From positions 1 through 44,444 of the forward strand of contig NZ_LJPW01000039.1 of NCBI RefSeq assembly GCF_001400735.1: a stretch of DNA of 44,444 bases. The letters run 5' to 3'. The DNA comes from Pseudomonas caricapapayae (GTDB lineage: Bacteria > Pseudomonadota > Gammaproteobacteria > Pseudomonadales > Pseudomonadaceae). Positions 43,769 to 44,444 of this stretch are shown here, piece by piece. Each line of letters opens with the position of its first letter. Position 1 is the first letter of the stretch. The position numbers were made by a program, and so were the translations under genes. Under the pieces are notes generated by a model. The model ran no database searches, was not told where the DNA came from, and was given only the letters and a program-made list of their open reading frames with translations.

Positions 43769-44257
43769 ATGACCGATCAACCGAACAACGGCGCTGTTGC
43801 CAACGAAGAAAACGGCCCGCAATTTTCCCTGCAGCGTATCTACGTTCGCGACCTGTCGTTCGAAGCGCCAAAAAGCCCGGCGATCTTCCGTCAGGAGTGG
43901 ACGCCGACCGTCAGTCTGGACCTCAACACCCGTCAGAAGCAGCTGGAAGGCGATTTCTACGAAGTCGTGCTGACCCTGTCCGTAACTGTCAACAACGGCG
44001 ACGAAGTGGCCTTCATCGTTGAAGTGCAACAGGCCGGTATCTTCCTGATCAAGGGCCTGGACGACGGCGCGATGAGCCATACCCTGGGTGCGTTCTGCCC
44101 GAACATTCTGTTCCCGTATGCACGTGAAGCGATCGACAATCTGGTCGTACGCGGCTCGTTCCCTGCGCTGATGCTGGCCCCGGTGAACTTCGATGCCCTT
44201 TACGCGCAAGAGCTGCAACGCATGCAGGAAGCCGGCGAAACGCCGACTGTTCAGTAA
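43769..44257 (+). CDS. secB: Protein-export chaperone SecB
   Basis: A 162-aa cytoplasmic chaperone that holds preproteins unfolded and hands them to SecA. Family motifs are [31 protein letters not shown] and [20 protein letters not shown]; the C-terminal tail binds SecA. It is the last gene of the rhodanese-grxC-secB set, 40 bp after grxC. Confidence 0.97.
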   Translation: MTDQPNNGAVANEENGPQFSLQRIYVRDLSFEAPKSPAIFRQEWTPTVSLDLNTRQKQLEGDFYEVVLTLSVTVNNGDEVAFIVEVQQAGIFLIKGLDDGAMSHTLGAFCPNILFPYAREAIDNLVVRGSFPALMLAPVNFDALYAQELQRMQEAGETPTVQ

Positions 44258-44274
44258 GCGTTACCGCTGCAAGC

Positions 44275-44300
44275 AAAAAGCGCCTTTCGGGGCGCTTTTT
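44275..44300 (+). terminator. Intrinsic terminator after secB
   Basis: AAAAAGCGCC (44275-44284) and GGCGCTTTTT (44291-44300) with a 6-base loop and a T-run, 17 bp past the secB stop. Confidence 0.95.
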
Positions 44301-44444
44301 TGTGTCTGTTCAAATAGCGGCGATTGACCACGCGCATCCTCGTGCATGGGTTTTACTGCGCATACTGTTTGTATGCTTTTTATCGCGATGTTACTGACGA
44401 CGCAGAGTGCGACGTCAGTGACAGGACGAAGTCGGGCCGGAAAC

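Noticed and set aside
44393..44419. Terminator at the right edge (ACTGACG / CGTCAGT)
   Set aside because: A 7-bp stem with a 13-base loop and no T-run; more likely part of an extragenic repeat.

Overview
The window is chromosomal DNA of a plant-associated pseudomonad of the Pseudomonas syringae complex. The strongest reasons are the shcA-hopA1 type III effector locus behind a perfect hrp box (HrpL-dependent promoter motif), and Pseudomonas-type gene orders: hisB-hisH-DUF2164-hisA-hisF, mutY-yggX, gpmI-envC-ctpA-yibQ and rhodanese-grxC-secB. Base composition is GC-rich except in a few accessory patches.

Layout. 1-2819 (minus): a basic amino acid ABC importer, order hisP-argT-hisQ-hisM, with hisM running off the left edge. 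3344-4735 (plus): a GABA-type amino acid permease behind a candidate sigma-54 promoter. 4778-6953 (minus): an accessory block with shcA, a hopA1 effector gene broken by one in-frame amber codon, and an unrecognised gene. 7111-10393 (minus): a cytosolic two-PAS chemotaxis-type protein, a small lipoprotein and a Fic AMP-transferase.

10.73-23.88 kb: a roughly 13 kb integrative element in the 3' end of tRNA-Phe. Read leftward from the tRNA it carries a P4-type integrase disrupted by a frameshift or small deletion, an AT-rich unknown gene, a small HTH gene, an operator-flanked alpA, a run of overlapping genes (an unknown ORF, an ImmA/IrrE-like zinc peptidase, a primase zinc-finger protein, a RepA/AAA_25 helicase), a TubC_N-like small protein, a second and intact tyrosine recombinase, an HNH nuclease, a second AlpA-like protein, an HK97-type major capsid protein with no visible portal, terminase or tail genes, and an RloC/PrrC-like ATPase-nuclease as probable anti-phage cargo. 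Two 92-bp blocks of a TCGTGCCC-type iteron lie in inverted orientation on either side of the replication genes, recalling the two-part ori/crr origin of satellite P4. I read the island as a phage satellite that carries capsid, replication and defence genes. This is the most novel part of the window.

23.98-31.3 kb: core genes (yggX, mutY, asmA-like, an OFA-family MFS transporter, an aromatic aminotransferase). 31.36-34.49 kb: the late histidine genes, which feed imidazole glycerol-phosphate synthesis (HisA, HisH, HisF) and its dehydration (HisB). 34.68-37.49 kb: a periplasmic solute-binding protein and an enhancin-like M60 metallopeptidase with no signal peptide. 37.7-42.9 kb (minus): gpmI, envC, ctpA and yibQ, linking glycolysis to cell-wall processing. 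43.06-44.26 kb (plus): an inactive-looking membrane rhodanese, grxC and secB, ending at a strong terminator.
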